In this document: one piece after another, positions 34,981 through 45,193 of the stretch
Layout of the letters: each line of letters opens with the position of its first letter
Position numbering within the stretch: the first letter of the stretch is position 1
Source of the DNA: Paludibacteraceae bacterium
GTDB lineage: Bacteria > Bacteroidota > Bacteroidia > Bacteroidales > Paludibacteraceae
Length of the DNA: 49,836 nt
Assembly (NCBI GenBank): GCA_024401555.1
Contig: JAKSKV010000024.1
Location: 1-49,836 of the forward strand
Direction: 5' to 3'
The notes under the pieces: model-generated
Database searches by the model: none
What the model saw: only the letters and a program-made list of their open reading frames with translations
Told to the model about the DNA's origin: nothing
Program-made: the position numbers and the translations under genes

Positions 34981-37269
34981 ATGAAACACATTTCATTTAA
35001 ATTGTTCACCTTGGGCGCTACCGCCCTTCTCGCGGCACAAAGTTTCGCCGCGGATGTGACCATCAACGTCTCTCCCACAGAGACACATCAGTCCGTCATC
35101 GGTATTGGTGGAGGTATGGTTTATTATCAAAACTGGGTGACCGCCCACAAAAACAAGAGCGCCATTTACGACACCGTTTTCAACGGCTTGGGCCTTTCCG
35201 GCTTACGCATGGGTAACTGGGCGCAAGAGGATAACGCAGACCTCAGCAACGACGCGGAGATTGTCAAAGAGGGAAAGAAGCGATTGGGATCCAATTTCTT
35301 TATTGAGATGTCTTCCTGGTCGGCGCCACCTTCATTGAAAAACAACAATGACATAAATGGTTCCAACGGCGGTCCGAAAGCCTCTTTGAAGAAAGAAAAC
35401 GGCCAATTCGTTTACGATAAGTTCGGCGCTTGGTGGAAGAACTCGCTCCAACGCTACATTGAGGCGGGCATCATCCCCGACTACATCAGCATCCAAAACG
35501 AGCCAGATATGGATGCCCAATATGAGGCGACCATCTTCGACGAGAAGGAGAATGGCGACGTGGCCTCCTACGCAAAAGCCTTAGAGGCTGTCCACAAGGC
35601 GATGAGCGGAATGGAGCACTGCCCCAAATTTTTAGGTCCTGAACCGCTCGGTATCGGATGGAACAACACCCAAAAGTACATCAACGCTTTGGATAAGAAC
35701 CTGCTCGATGGCTACTGTTTCCACTACTACCACAGCGGCGACCAATCACACGACAATGATAAATACTCCTACCCGGACGATTACCTACCAGCCATGAAGG
35801 CGTTGGCGGCCGATTATCCCGACAAGCCTCAATTCATGACAGAGAATTGCTCCATGCGAGAGCAAAGGAAAAACGATGCGCTCCATACCGCTTGGTTCTT
35901 GGCTAACGCCTTCAACGCCAACCGTGTCGGCGCCTACCTCCACTGGAATTTGATCTGGGGCGGAAGCGATGGTTGTGTCACCGTAGAGAACCCTTGGGAG
36001 ACAGGTAATTGGAAATCATCCAATGGCTTTATCGTGCAATCCGAGTACCACGGTTTAAGACACTTCTCCAAGTTCGTCCGTCCAGGATGGTTCCACATCG
36101 GATCAGCCTCAACCAACGGCGACATCATCAGTTGCGCATTCAAAAGCCCTGAGAACGACGCCTACACCGTGGTATTGATCAACAAGGGTTATTCAAGCCA
36201 CAACGCTTCACTCTCCTTCCCTATCGCCACCCCTGACGAGGGACAAATCATCCAGACCGTCCCTTCCTCCGAGACTTGGAGCAAGGTGTTGGGTCAATAC
36301 AAAGAGGGAGAGAAGATTACCCTTCCCGCCAATAGCGTAACCACCATATCGCTCAAAAACAACGTGGCGATGCCAAAATTCACTTGGGAGTATCCGATCC
36401 AAGCCGATACCTACTGGGAACGAGGCACCACACAGACCGTTCGATGCAGCGTGGATATGGACCTCGACTACGAGGTTTCCCTTTATTGGAACCCATCCGC
36501 ACAAGTAAAGGACATCGACGCATCCTCCATCTGGATGAACGACGAGGGCACCTTCGGCTGGGAGGCTAAAAACGCTTTGGTCGAGGGCGACGAAGGCAGA
36601 TGGGGCGCCGCTGGCGTGGAGAACGAGTGGTTGGAACTCACCTTGGAGGAGGAGAGCGAAATCGCCGGCGCCATCATCGACGAGACCTCAGGTATCGGTT
36701 GCAACATCAAGTCATACGAACTGCAATACGACAACGCAGGCGAGTGGACCACCTTGGAGAAGGGTTCATCCATCGGAGAGAACTACACAGCCACTTTCCA
36801 ACCTGTTGTGGCAAGCAAGTTCAGACTCTTCATCAAAGAATCTGGTTGCATCAACATCAACTATTTCAATGTCATCCCTAACAAGAGGGAACTTTTCCGC
36901 ACGAAGAGCTCCATCAACTACGCTTGGGAGCTTCCCCAAGAGCCTTGCAATGGTTTCTTCACCATCGAAAAGGATGGAATGGTCTTGAGCCGATCCGAAA
37001 AGGTAAGTATAACTGAGATGCCTACTGCTCTCAAAGATTCGTACCAACAACCGCAAGCCCTTCTTTTCATCCAAAAGGGTATGATGAATATCTACACGCA
37101 ATCGGCACGCCAGGCCACTTTCCAAATCTGGAACGCGCAAGGCATTCTCATCCAACAGGGCAACGTCAGCCTCGAAAGCGGTTGGAACAGCCTTCCTGTC
37201 GTCGAGAAAGCCCAAGGACTCCTTTTTGTACAAATCGGAGAGAACCGATTCAAGGTGATAGCTGACTAA
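34981..37269 (+). CDS. Secreted GH30 glycosidase with F5/8-type and T9SS-like domains
   Basis: A 762-residue extracellular enzyme. A signal peptide (1-23) leads into the GH30 barrel and its beta-sandwich (about 25-395), with the acid/base E174 in QNEPD and the nucleophile E288 in MTENCSM. The architecture fits the xylanase-like part of GH30, so xylan is a likely target, though beta-1,6-glucan cannot be excluded. A linker and beta domain (about 400-470) precede an F5/8-type C (CBM32-like) region (about 480-620), and the last 70 residues resemble a T9SS sorting domain (FQIWNAQGILIQQGNVSLESG). The ATG at 34981 is chosen over one 24 codons upstream because the signal peptide begins there. Confidence 0.85.
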   Translation: MKHISFKLFTLGATALLAAQSFAADVTINVSPTETHQSVIGIGGGMVYYQNWVTAHKNKSAIYDTVFNGLGLSGLRMGNWAQEDNADLSNDAEIVKEGKKRLGSNFFIEMSSWSAPPSLKNNNDINGSNGGPKASLKKENGQFVYDKFGAWWKNSLQRYIEAGIIPDYISIQNEPDMDAQYEATIFDEKENGDVASYAKALEAVHKAMSGMEHCPKFLGPEPLGIGWNNTQKYINALDKNLLDGYCFHYYHSGDQSHDNDKYSYPDDYLPAMKALAADYPDKPQFMTENCSMREQRKNDALHTAWFLANAFNANRVGAYLHWNLIWGGSDGCVTVENPWETGNWKSSNGFIVQSEYHGLRHFSKFVRPGWFHIGSASTNGDIISCAFKSPENDAYTVVLINKGYSSHNASLSFPIATPDEGQIIQTVPSSETWSKVLGQYKEGEKITLPANSVTTISLKNNVAMPKFTWEYPIQADTYWERGTTQTVRCSVDMDLDYEVSLYWNPSAQVKDIDASSIWMNDEGTFGWEAKNALVEGDEGRWGAAGVENEWLELTLEEESEIAGAIIDETSGIGCNIKSYELQYDNAGEWTTLEKGSSIGENYTATFQPVVASKFRLFIKESGCININYFNVIPNKRELFRTKSSINYAWELPQEPCNGFFTIEKDGMVLSRSEKVSITEMPTALKDSYQQPQALLFIQKGMMNIYTQSARQATFQIWNAQGILIQQGNVSLESGWNSLPVVEKAQGLLFVQIGENRFKVIAD

Positions 37270-37287
37270 TGCGATAATAACCAAAAC

Positions 37288-37323
37288 GAAGGGAGGAGGC
37301 CTCTATTGAAGCCTCCTCCCTTC
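37288..37323. terminator. Bidirectional terminator
   Basis: GAAGGGAGGAGGC (37288-37300), loop of ten, GCCTCCTCCCTTC (37311-37323): a perfect 13-bp stem between convergent genes. Confidence 0.9.
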
Positions 37324-37347
37324 CTGTTTTCTTTCGGACTATAAATC

Positions 37348-39078
37348 CTACCTTTTCATCCGATCCAACCGACTGAACTCAAACAACACCGGTTCGCGGT
37401 TACCATTCATAATATAGGTCGATTCCATGCTCTTTATCCCCTCCTGACAAACCGAAAGGGAATCCGCCAACACAGACGAACGGATATCAGCCATATCCAA
37501 AAGGGAGTGGAACAGCACCTCCGAATTGAGGTTCTTCTCTCTATTCGCCACTATTTGGCTCACCTTTTCAGGATATCTCTCCCTGTAACGCTCCGAATAG
37601 GAGACGATGAAAGGAATCCTGGCCTCATAATCAGATACCAGCAAAGAGCCATGCACGATCAACTCCTGCTCATCATCAAAAATATTCTCGCCATGGTCGG
37701 AAAGATAAACCATCGCCCATCGTCCACTACCACCTATGCGTTCGTCCAAAAGATCCATCACATGGGCAAGGAAGTAGTCGGTATAAAGAATCGTATTGTC
37801 ATAAGTATTCACCAATAGACTCTTATTGCTTACATTGACTGCCAAGTGGTCCATACTGTTGTCGATGCAAGGCTTGAAAGTTTCAAACTCCGCCGGATAG
37901 CGCTGGTTGTACCGGAAATGGCTTCCTTGCGTATGGAGTACGATAAACTTCTTCTTACCATCACATCGGGTGAGGATTGAATCGAGCGGCGTCAGCAGAT
38001 CCATATCCCAAAGGTATCCTCCCGTAAAACTATTGTCTTGCACAACCGCATCGTCGCAATTCCGCATGATCCGCTCTTGGAAAGGACTCACATCCTGGTT
38101 GGTGATCCAAGAGGTGCGGAACCCCGCCTCCGCAAACGCCTCACTGACGGATCGCTCACTGTCCGCAATCTCGGCATTGGAGACATTGGCGCGTGTCAGC
38201 ATCAAAGGAATGGAGTTGTTAGTCAAATTGGCTTGGGTGACAAATCGGTCATAAGCCACAAGATTTTTCTTCTGAGACAAAAGCGGCGTGGTGTTCCGTT
38301 CATATCCATAGAGTCCGAAATTGCCCCATCGGGCCGTCTCTCCGATCACCAAAACATAGACCTCTTCCTCGTCATCCTCTTTGGGTTGAATGCCAAAACG
38401 GAATGTTTTCACACGTTCCGAACGCTCCTTTACTTCCCGACGGTACTGAATGACATCATCAGCGGCAAAATAGACGGAAAAGGGGAATATCTTATGAATC
38501 TTCAACACCATCATATCCTTCATATCAATCAGATTGTCTGTGATGGTTGTCGCCTCACTGGTTTGCAACTTACGGGCAAGCGTAAAGAAATAGAGGCATC
38601 CGATCAAGAGCAAAGAGGCGCCTACCCCCAAGAAGATATTCCGCAACTTTTTCGGAAAGAAGGTCTCGTTCTTCACAAATTTGAACGTCAAGAAGAAATA
38701 ACCCACCCAAACCGACACTACCAGTAGGACCAACGGCCAAAAAGAGGATAGCAGCTCAAACGCCTCTTGGGGATTGGTATTGAAGATGGTGTCCATCATC
38801 ATAAAGGGGGTCGGAGTACGACTGAGGTAGATACTGGCGATCTCAATAGGGGCCAACAGCAGACTGAAAATACCCATTGTCCCAAAATAGAACTTCTTCT
38901 TTAAGAAGAGCGCCGGAATCAATAGACAAACTGCCGAGACAGCTAAATAGGCCATTTTCTTCACATAAAACCCCTCCAACTCTTCTCCGTGGACAGCCAC
39001 TACAAGATTGGGTATCAACAAGATAACTAATAGGATAATGGTCAACATCCATTGTCCCTTTGCACTATTGAAAGACAT
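37348..39078 (-). CDS. Phosphoethanolamine transferase, EptA-like
   Basis: A 576-residue inner-membrane enzyme that transfers phosphoethanolamine to lipid A or another envelope glycan. Five N-terminal membrane helices (to about residue 165) are followed by a periplasmic alkaline-phosphatase-fold domain. E247 (VIGETARWGNFGLYGYERNTTP) and SDHGEN (near 470) are zinc ligands, and T286 (TNNSIP) lines up with the nucleophilic threonine of EptA. Such genes lower surface charge and can give polymyxin resistance, and this may apply here. It runs alone, facing the GH30 gene across a shared terminator. Confidence 0.88.
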   Translation of the reverse strand: MSFNSAKGQWMLTIILLVILLIPNLVVAVHGEELEGFYVKKMAYLAVSAVCLLIPALFLKKKFYFGTMGIFSLLLAPIEIASIYLSRTPTPFMMMDTIFNTNPQEAFELLSSFWPLVLLVVSVWVGYFFLTFKFVKNETFFPKKLRNIFLGVGASLLLIGCLYFFTLARKLQTSEATTITDNLIDMKDMMVLKIHKIFPFSVYFAADDVIQYRREVKERSERVKTFRFGIQPKEDDEEEVYVLVIGETARWGNFGLYGYERNTTPLLSQKKNLVAYDRFVTQANLTNNSIPLMLTRANVSNAEIADSERSVSEAFAEAGFRTSWITNQDVSPFQERIMRNCDDAVVQDNSFTGGYLWDMDLLTPLDSILTRCDGKKKFIVLHTQGSHFRYNQRYPAEFETFKPCIDNSMDHLAVNVSNKSLLVNTYDNTILYTDYFLAHVMDLLDERIGGSGRWAMVYLSDHGENIFDDEQELIVHGSLLVSDYEARIPFIVSYSERYRERYPEKVSQIVANREKNLNSEVLFHSLLDMADIRSSVLADSLSVCQEGIKSMESTYIMNGNREPVLFEFSRLDRMKR

Positions 39079-39128
39079 AAGTCATATTATTTATTTCGAC
39101 AAAAATACAAAATAGAGTGTAACGGGAC

Positions 39129-39162
39129 AAAAAAAGAGCCTCCACCCGTAGGCGAAGGCTCT
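39129..39162 (-). terminator. Terminator of argC
   Basis: Minus strand AGAGCCT (39162-39156), an inner partly paired loop and AGGCTCT (39141-39135), then seven T residues. Confidence 0.88.
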
Positions 39163-39184
39163 GCTCTATCTTTCTGACGGAAAT

Positions 39185-40147
39185 TTAGAATCCGCTTGGT
39201 TTCAACTTCAATCCGCAAGTCTCCTCCAGTCCAAACATCAAATTGAAGTTCTGAACGGCTTGACCGGAAGCACCCTTCAATAGGTTATCGATCATAGAGA
39301 TGATCAACACCTTGTTGCCATGCTTCTCGACATGGACAATACCCTTGTTGGTGTTCACCACCTGCTTCAAGTCTGGGTTGGCGTCCATCACATAAGTGAA
39401 GGCAGCATCCTTGTAGAAATCCTTGTAGATCTTTTGGATCTCCTCGATCTCCAAATCACACTCGGTATATTGCGAAACGAAGATTCCTCTTGGGAAATCG
39501 CCACGCACTGGCAAGAAGTTGATGTCGTAGTTGAATCCAGCCTGGAGTTGACGCATGGTCTGGGTAATCTCCAACAAGTGTTGGTGCTTGAAGGCCTTGT
39601 AGATGGAGATGTTATTGTTTCTCCAGCTGAAATGAGAGGTAGCGCCTGGCTTCACGCCCGCACCAGTGGAACCTGTGATGCCATTGGTATGAACCTCGCC
39701 CTTAATCAAACCTTTGGCAGCCAAAGGAAGCAATCCGATCTGAATAGCGGTAGCGAAACAGCCAGGGTTGGCCAATTTGGTAGCCTTCTTGATACGCTCA
39801 CGGTTCACCTCAGGCAAACCGTAAACAAATCCCTCGCTCTCGTCACGGTAGTCTTGAGAGAGGTCGATGATCTTCACGTTGGCTGGCACTTCGTGAGATT
39901 CAAGGAACTTCTTGCTATCGCCATGTCCGGAACAGATGAACATCGCATCGATCTTATCCAAAGGAAGCTCATCGGTGAAGGTCATCTCGGTCTCACCGAA
40001 TAGACCTTCGTGGACATCGTACAATTTGTTGCCAGCGTTACTGCTACTGTTTACAAAAACAATCTCTACCTGTGGGTGGTTCAAAAGGATGCGAAGCATC
40101 TCACCTGCCGTATAACCGGCACCACCTATAATACCAACTTTAATCAT
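39185..40147 (-). CDS. argC: N-acetyl-gamma-glutamyl-phosphate reductase
   Basis: A 320-residue NADPH enzyme of arginine synthesis. Rossmann start VGIIGGAGYTAGEMLRIL, DLSQDYRD, and the catalytic C130 in LANPGCFATA; GSTGAGVKP is also conserved. Monocistronic, with -7 box TACCTTTG at 40180-40173 (minus) and its own terminator. argD is present 4.4 kb away but not in the same transcript, an uncommon layout where arg genes are usually clustered. Confidence 0.93.
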   Translation of the reverse strand: MIKVGIIGGAGYTAGEMLRILLNHPQVEIVFVNSSSNAGNKLYDVHEGLFGETEMTFTDELPLDKIDAMFICSGHGDSKKFLESHEVPANVKIIDLSQDYRDESEGFVYGLPEVNRERIKKATKLANPGCFATAIQIGLLPLAAKGLIKGEVHTNGITGSTGAGVKPGATSHFSWRNNNISIYKAFKHQHLLEITQTMRQLQAGFNYDINFLPVRGDFPRGIFVSQYTECDLEIEEIQKIYKDFYKDAAFTYVMDANPDLKQVVNTNKGIVHVEKHGNKVLIISMIDNLLKGASGQAVQNFNLMFGLEETCGLKLKPSGF

Positions 40148-40172
40148 AATCGTTTTATAAATTAATACCTTA

Positions 40173-40180
40173 CAAAGGTA
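40173..40180 (-). promoter_or_regulatory. -7 box of argC
   Basis: TACCTTTG on the minus strand, 25 bases before the argC ATG; no clear -33 box. Confidence 0.5.
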
Positions 40181-40282
40181 GGCATAATATTTGAGTGGCT
40201 ATATACTTGAATATATAAAAAAGACGATGACGAATCATTAGACCCGTCATCGCACAAAATTTCTTACCTAAGAGGGAAGAAT

Positions 40283-40987
40283 TTAATCCTCCTGCTCCTC
40301 CGGAATCACAATCTTATATCCCTTTCCGTGCACATTGATGATCTCCACTTGAGGATCCGCCTTCAAGAGTTTACGAAGTTTTGTGATGTAAACATCCATG
40401 CTTCGAGCATTGAAATAATTGTCATCCACCCAAATGGTCTTCAACGCGCGGTTACGCTCCAAGATATCGTTCTTGTGTTCGCAAAGCAAGGCGAGCAACT
40501 CAGACTCCTTGGTGGTCAACTTGGTTGATTCTCCGTCGATGGTGAGCAACTGCTTTTGAGAGTTAAAGGTGAACTTGCCCAACTTCTGAACAGGATCGGC
40601 CGCCCCCTTCTTGCCATTGACACGGCGAAGGATCGCCTCGATACGGAGCAACAACTCCTCCATGCTGAAAGGTTTGGTGATGTAATCATCCGCACCAATT
40701 CTGAATCCCTCCACAATATCCTCCTTCAAGGTCTTTGCGGTCAAGAAAAGAATAGGCACCTTCTCATTCACTTGTCTGATCTCTTGCGCCAAGGTGAATC
40801 CATCCTTCTTAGGCATCATCACATCAAAGACGCACACATCGTATTTACCGGCGAAAAAGGCATTACCGCCCTCTTCTCCATCCAATTTCAAATCTACATC
40901 GTAGCCTTTGGCGTGTAAGTACTCCTTCAACAACATGCCGAGGTTCTCATCGTCCTCACACAAAAGCACTTTTACTTTCTCATCCAT
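40283..40987 (-). CDS. rprY: OmpR-type response regulator RprY
   Basis: A 234-residue DNA-binding regulator. Receiver domain (1-118) with the phospho-acceptor D55 (VFDVMMPK), D12/D13, T83 (FLTAKT) and K105; winged-helix output domain (about 132-230) ending in NVHGKGYKI. The sequence is very close to RprY as known from Bacteroides (CVFDVMMPKKDGFTLAQE, then DDNYFNARSMDVYITKLRK). It lies 19 bases downstream of its kinase gene. Confidence 0.9.
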   Translation of the reverse strand: MDEKVKVLLCEDDENLGMLLKEYLHAKGYDVDLKLDGEEGGNAFFAGKYDVCVFDVMMPKKDGFTLAQEIRQVNEKVPILFLTAKTLKEDIVEGFRIGADDYITKPFSMEELLLRIEAILRRVNGKKGAADPVQKLGKFTFNSQKQLLTIDGESTKLTTKESELLALLCEHKNDILERNRALKTIWVDDNYFNARSMDVYITKLRKLLKADPQVEIINVHGKGYKIVIPEEQED

Positions 40988-41006
40988 ATCTAAATCTCCT
41001 TCCTAA

Positions 41007-42539
41007 TTAATCATTTTTCTGTTTTTTAATCGGAATCTCTATAATGAATTTCGTTCCCTTTCCATACTCACTCTCCGCACGGATGGTTCCTTTGTGGTCG
41101 GTCACCACCTTCTTCACATAGGCCAATCCCAAACCGAAGCCTTTCACATTATGGGCGTTTCCGGTCGGCACGCGGTAGAACTTGTCGAAAATACGTTTCA
41201 AGTTTGCCTTCTTGATACCGATACCGTTGTCCTCTATCGAAATGCAGAGCCTATTCTTCTCGTTCCATGTCCGGAGACGTAAAATCAACGGCCCCTGACT
41301 ATACTTCACCGCATTGTCCATCAAATTGTAGATGATATTCGTGAAGTGAATCTCATCGACCAGCGTTTCGGCATCCTCCGCCTCCAACTCCGTCTGGATC
41401 TCGCCTCCCGTCTTCTGAACCTTAATGTCAAAATTGCCGGCGATGGTCAATATCAAGTCGTCGATATCCATCAACTCCAACTTGAGCGCAGAGCTTTCCT
41501 TCTCGAAGATAGACATCTGAAGCACCTTGTCGATCTGTCGACTCAAACGCTTGGTCTCGTCGTTAATGGTCTTAGAGATCTGCTTCGTCATCGCCTCCGA
41601 CTTGGCGAAAGAGCCGTCGTTCAACATCTGAGCCGCCAAAGAGATGGTCGAAACCGGCGTCTTCAACTCATGCGTCATATTGTTCATAAAGTCGGTACGC
41701 ATCTCCGACAACTGCTTCTGACGCGAGATGACCACCACGGAGAAGACATAAGTGAAGAGCAATATAATGGTGAAAATCACCGAAATCAACAGCAAAGAGC
41801 CTGAACCGAAATATTTCGCCTTGGCAGGGAAATAGACCTTCAGCAGATTGGAGGTCTGCGCAGGATCGTTTGGAAAAAGCAACTGCGAATAGCAGATCCA
41901 ATCTTTGGGATCAAACGCCTCGTCGGGTTCCCCACTTCGGTAAATCTCACTACCCTCCTTGTTCACCACACAGAAGAAATGATCCAACTCACCCACGCCA
42001 TTATTATCCAACTCGCGGTCCAAGATCTCGTTCAACTTTTGGAAATCTATACGCTCTTCGATCGGTTTCACATAGGTCTCACTCAGAAGACGTACCAAGA
42101 TGTCATCCAACAACGCACGGTTCTGGAGATAACGCTCTTTCAACTTGTTCTGAATAATGCGGGACGACTCCTCGATGGTGTTCATACCGTGTTTCATGGA
42201 GATGAATACCGTCGGCTGGGTCCTGACGCAAGAGTTGAAGGAGGTGTCCACCAACTGTCCTGGGGCGGCTGGGTTCCCACCATGGAACGATGCGGGAATC
42301 GTCATGGTCGTGATCTTTGTCTTGGCGGAAGGAACGGTCAAATTTTTATTCAAGTAATGAAGCGTCTCCTCCTCTTCCAACAGACGCGCCACCTCATACA
42401 GACTTCGCTTCACCGCTTCGCCGAACTGCTCGGCGCGCATATCGGCAGTCGTACGCATATAGTACGATTGCAGGAAGATCAGTCCCAAAAAGGAGATGGA
42501 CATCACCACACCCAATAATATGATGGTTATTTTCTTCAT
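41007..42539 (-). CDS. rprX: Sensor histidine kinase RprX
   Basis: A 510-residue membrane kinase. One N-terminal helix (about 4-26), a periplasmic sensor of about 220 residues, a second helix (about 248-270), then the dimerisation domain with phospho-acceptor H290 (MTHELKTPVSTI) and the ATPase domain with N (YNLMDNAVKYS), DNGIGI and GFGLGLAYVKK boxes. I start at the ATG at 42537-42539; a TTG three codons earlier is in frame. The -7 box is so close that the mRNA may be leaderless. Confidence 0.88.
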   Translation of the reverse strand: MKKITIILLGVVMSISFLGLIFLQSYYMRTTADMRAEQFGEAVKRSLYEVARLLEEEETLHYLNKNLTVPSAKTKITTMTIPASFHGGNPAAPGQLVDTSFNSCVRTQPTVFISMKHGMNTIEESSRIIQNKLKERYLQNRALLDDILVRLLSETYVKPIEERIDFQKLNEILDRELDNNGVGELDHFFCVVNKEGSEIYRSGEPDEAFDPKDWICYSQLLFPNDPAQTSNLLKVYFPAKAKYFGSGSLLLISVIFTIILLFTYVFSVVVISRQKQLSEMRTDFMNNMTHELKTPVSTISLAAQMLNDGSFAKSEAMTKQISKTINDETKRLSRQIDKVLQMSIFEKESSALKLELMDIDDLILTIAGNFDIKVQKTGGEIQTELEAEDAETLVDEIHFTNIIYNLMDNAVKYSQGPLILRLRTWNEKNRLCISIEDNGIGIKKANLKRIFDKFYRVPTGNAHNVKGFGLGLAYVKKVVTDHKGTIRAESEYGKGTKFIIEIPIKKQKND

Positions 42540-42545
42540 TTGACG

Positions 42546-42553
42546 CAAATATA
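42546..42553 (-). promoter_or_regulatory. -7 box of rprXY, almost touching the start codon
   Basis: TATATTTG on the minus strand ends 6 bases before the chosen ATG at 42539, so transcription would begin at or next to the start codon. No good -33 box. Confidence 0.45.
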
Positions 42554-42637
42554 AAAAAACGATTTTAACATTTCGACAAGCTTAACTTTATTTAATAAAT
42601 AGGGGCATTGATATGCTTACAAATGTGAAAAAATGCC

Positions 42638-42645
42638 TATTTTTG
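42638..42645 (+). promoter_or_regulatory. -7 box of the Kef-type gene
   Basis: TATTTTTG, 19 bases before the ATG at 42665; diverges from rprXY. Confidence 0.55.
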
Positions 42646-42664
42646 CATAAGAAGTTGGAATAAT

Positions 42665-44980
42665 ATGGAGAACATCCCACCACTATTGTCGGACTTAGCG
42701 TTGATACTCATCTCAGGAGGTATCATGACAATCATTTTCAAATGGTTGAAACAACCCGTCGTGCTCGGCTACATCGTGGCTGGATGTCTCGTCAGTTCCC
42801 AAATTTCGCTGACACCAACCGTCTCAGGCACCTCCGACATCGGAACATGGTCGGACATCGGCGTCATCTTCCTGTTGTTCAGTTTGGGATTGGATTTCAG
42901 TTTCAAGAAATTGATCAAGGTAGGCCAAACCGCCGCCATCACCGCCGTCACCATTATCCTCTTTATGATTCTGCTGGGATTCTTGGTCGGCATGTCGCTG
43001 GGATGGGGCATCACCAACAGCATCCTATTGGGAGGTATGATCTCCATGTCCTCCACGGCGATCATCATCAAGGCCTTCGACGATATGGGGCTTCGCAACC
43101 AATCCTATTCCCGTATTGTATTCGGCATTCTGATCATCGAGGATTTGATAGCCATCGTGCTAATGGTGCTCATCTCTACCCTCGCCGTCAGCAAATCGTT
43201 CGAAGGGGAGAATCTCATCATGGGAATCCTGAAACTGATGTTCTTCCTGGTCGTATGGCTGATAGCGGGTATCTATTTCATTCCGATCATCCTACAAAAG
43301 GCTAAAAAAGTATTGAACGACGAGACCATTTTGGTATTCTCCTTAGGTATGTGTTTCGGTATGGTGCTCTTCGCCATGGAGGTGGGATTCTCCTCCGCAC
43401 TGGGTGCTTTCGTCATGGGATCCGTGTTGGCGGAGACGCTGGAAGCGGAGCGAATCGAGCGGTTGATAAGACCTCTGAAAGACCTTTTCGGCGCGATTTT
43501 CTTCGTCTCCGTGGGTATGATGGTGGACTTCTCCGTCATCAGCGAATACATCACACCTATCGTCATCATCACCCTGACCATCATTTTCGGACAGATTACC
43601 TTCGGCACATGCGGACTGCTCTTGGCGGGACAACCGATCAAGACCGCCCTCCAGTCGGGATTCTGTTTGACGCAGATCGGTGAGTTCGCCTTCATCATCG
43701 CCCTCTTGGGTATCAATCTTGGCATCATCGACAAATTCATCTACCCCGTCATCGTAGCAGTGTCGGTAATCACCATCTTCCTGACGCCTTACATTATGCG
43801 GCTTTCGACGCCGGCATGCAATTTCGTGGAGAAACATCTTCCCACTACTTGGGTCAGCGCCATCGAACGACGCTCCCTCTCAGGCAAATCCACCCAAGCG
43901 CAGAATGTATGGTATAGCCTATTGGTGCAAATCACACGCATCGTTTTCGTCTATTCAATCCTCGCCATCGCCATCGAATTGCTCTCCATCAAATACTTCA
44001 TTCCGTTTGTAATGAGCAAGATCAGCGGCATTTGGGGTGCGGTCATTAGCGCAGGTGTCACCATCCTCATCATTTCGCCAATGCTCCGCGCGATCGTCGC
44101 AAAAAAGAACCACTCTTTGGAATACAAGTACTTATGGAAGAGTAGCAAGAGCAACCATATTCCACTGGTAACCACTATTCTGCTGAGATTCTTAATCGCA
44201 GCGGCCTTTGTCTACTTCATCCTCTTGAATACCGCAAAACTAATGAACGACAATGTGGGTATCCTCTTCATATTGGTCTTTGTGGTGAGTGCAGCGGTTC
44301 TCATCGTTTTGATGTTACGATCCAGACGCATCAAACTCTACTCCATCACCTTGGAGCGAAAATTCATGCAGAACCTCAACTCAAGGGAGAACGAGGCGGA
44401 CAAACGACAACGCGAAAAGGAGGTCTTCGGCAAACGGCAACTGGCACAAAGACTCTCCACGCACGATCTCCACTTGGTGGATTTCGAGGTGCCGCAATAC
44501 TCCAAATTCATCGGTAGCACCCTACGGAAAACCAATTTTCACCAGAAGTTCGGCGTCTATGTAGTCTCCATCATGAGGGGCAAACAACGTATCAACATCC
44601 CTTCCGCCAGCGAAATCATCTTCCCGTTGGACAAACTGTTGGTTTTGGGATCGGACGAACAGATGAAGGCATTCAACGACGCCCTCAACACCGACAATGA
44701 GGAGTGGATGGTGGATACCCAAAACAAGGGAGTCGTCATCGAGCAGTTCCAGATATCCGCCAACTCCACCTTGGCAGGAAAAAATATCAGCCAATCCGGC
44801 ATCAAAGAGTACTCCAAGTGTATGGTAGTGGGCATCGAACACGAGGGCACGACCGTTATGAACCCATCACCCAACACAGAAATCCGCGTGGGAGATTACA
44901 TCTGGATCGTAGGAGAAATCGAAAAGATAGAACAGTTGATGAAAAACTGTGAATCGATCTCCATCTCCGACGAACACTAA
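42665..44980 (+). CDS. Kef-type CPA2 cation/proton antiporter with TrkA_C domains
   Basis: A 771-residue membrane antiporter for K+ or Na+ against H+. The first 380 residues are the exchanger with about 12 helices (LKQPVVLGYIVAG, FLLFSLGLDFSFK, SMSSTAIIIKA, GAFVMGSVLAET, FVSVGMMVDFS, LTQIGEFAFIIALLG). Four more hydrophobic segments follow (about 415-560), and then two TrkA_C/RCK-C domains (about 595-690 and 695-765), which sense ligands and gate the exchanger. The RCK-N nucleotide domain of KefB/C is absent. Divergent from rprXY. Confidence 0.9.
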   Translation: MENIPPLLSDLALILISGGIMTIIFKWLKQPVVLGYIVAGCLVSSQISLTPTVSGTSDIGTWSDIGVIFLLFSLGLDFSFKKLIKVGQTAAITAVTIILFMILLGFLVGMSLGWGITNSILLGGMISMSSTAIIIKAFDDMGLRNQSYSRIVFGILIIEDLIAIVLMVLISTLAVSKSFEGENLIMGILKLMFFLVVWLIAGIYFIPIILQKAKKVLNDETILVFSLGMCFGMVLFAMEVGFSSALGAFVMGSVLAETLEAERIERLIRPLKDLFGAIFFVSVGMMVDFSVISEYITPIVIITLTIIFGQITFGTCGLLLAGQPIKTALQSGFCLTQIGEFAFIIALLGINLGIIDKFIYPVIVAVSVITIFLTPYIMRLSTPACNFVEKHLPTTWVSAIERRSLSGKSTQAQNVWYSLLVQITRIVFVYSILAIAIELLSIKYFIPFVMSKISGIWGAVISAGVTILIISPMLRAIVAKKNHSLEYKYLWKSSKSNHIPLVTTILLRFLIAAAFVYFILLNTAKLMNDNVGILFILVFVVSAAVLIVLMLRSRRIKLYSITLERKFMQNLNSRENEADKRQREKEVFGKRQLAQRLSTHDLHLVDFEVPQYSKFIGSTLRKTNFHQKFGVYVVSIMRGKQRINIPSASEIIFPLDKLLVLGSDEQMKAFNDALNTDNEEWMVDTQNKGVVIEQFQISANSTLAGKNISQSGIKEYSKCMVVGIEHEGTTVMNPSPNTEIRVGDYIWIVGEIEKIEQLMKNCESISISDEH

Positions 44981-45193
44981 CGATTACCTCCCGCTTCCCT
45001 CCCATAGAGAACACACTCTCCCCAATTCCACACCTTCCCATTTGGGGGTCGAAAGCATTTCCTTAAATTCTTTTAAGCTCATTTTCAATGGTTTAGACAT
45101 TGATTTTTAACAAAAATTAAATCTACAACTTATCGGTTGGCAATCTCGTTTTTTATGACTAATTTCGCGATTATTTATACGTCATAAATTAAT
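44981..45193 (+). promoter_or_regulatory. Upstream region of the activase gene
   Basis: Non-coding. A probable promoter is GTTG at 45136-45139, 20 bp, then TAATTTCG at 45160-45167 (one mismatch), 26 bases before the ATG. No terminator for the Kef-type gene was recognised. Confidence 0.4.
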
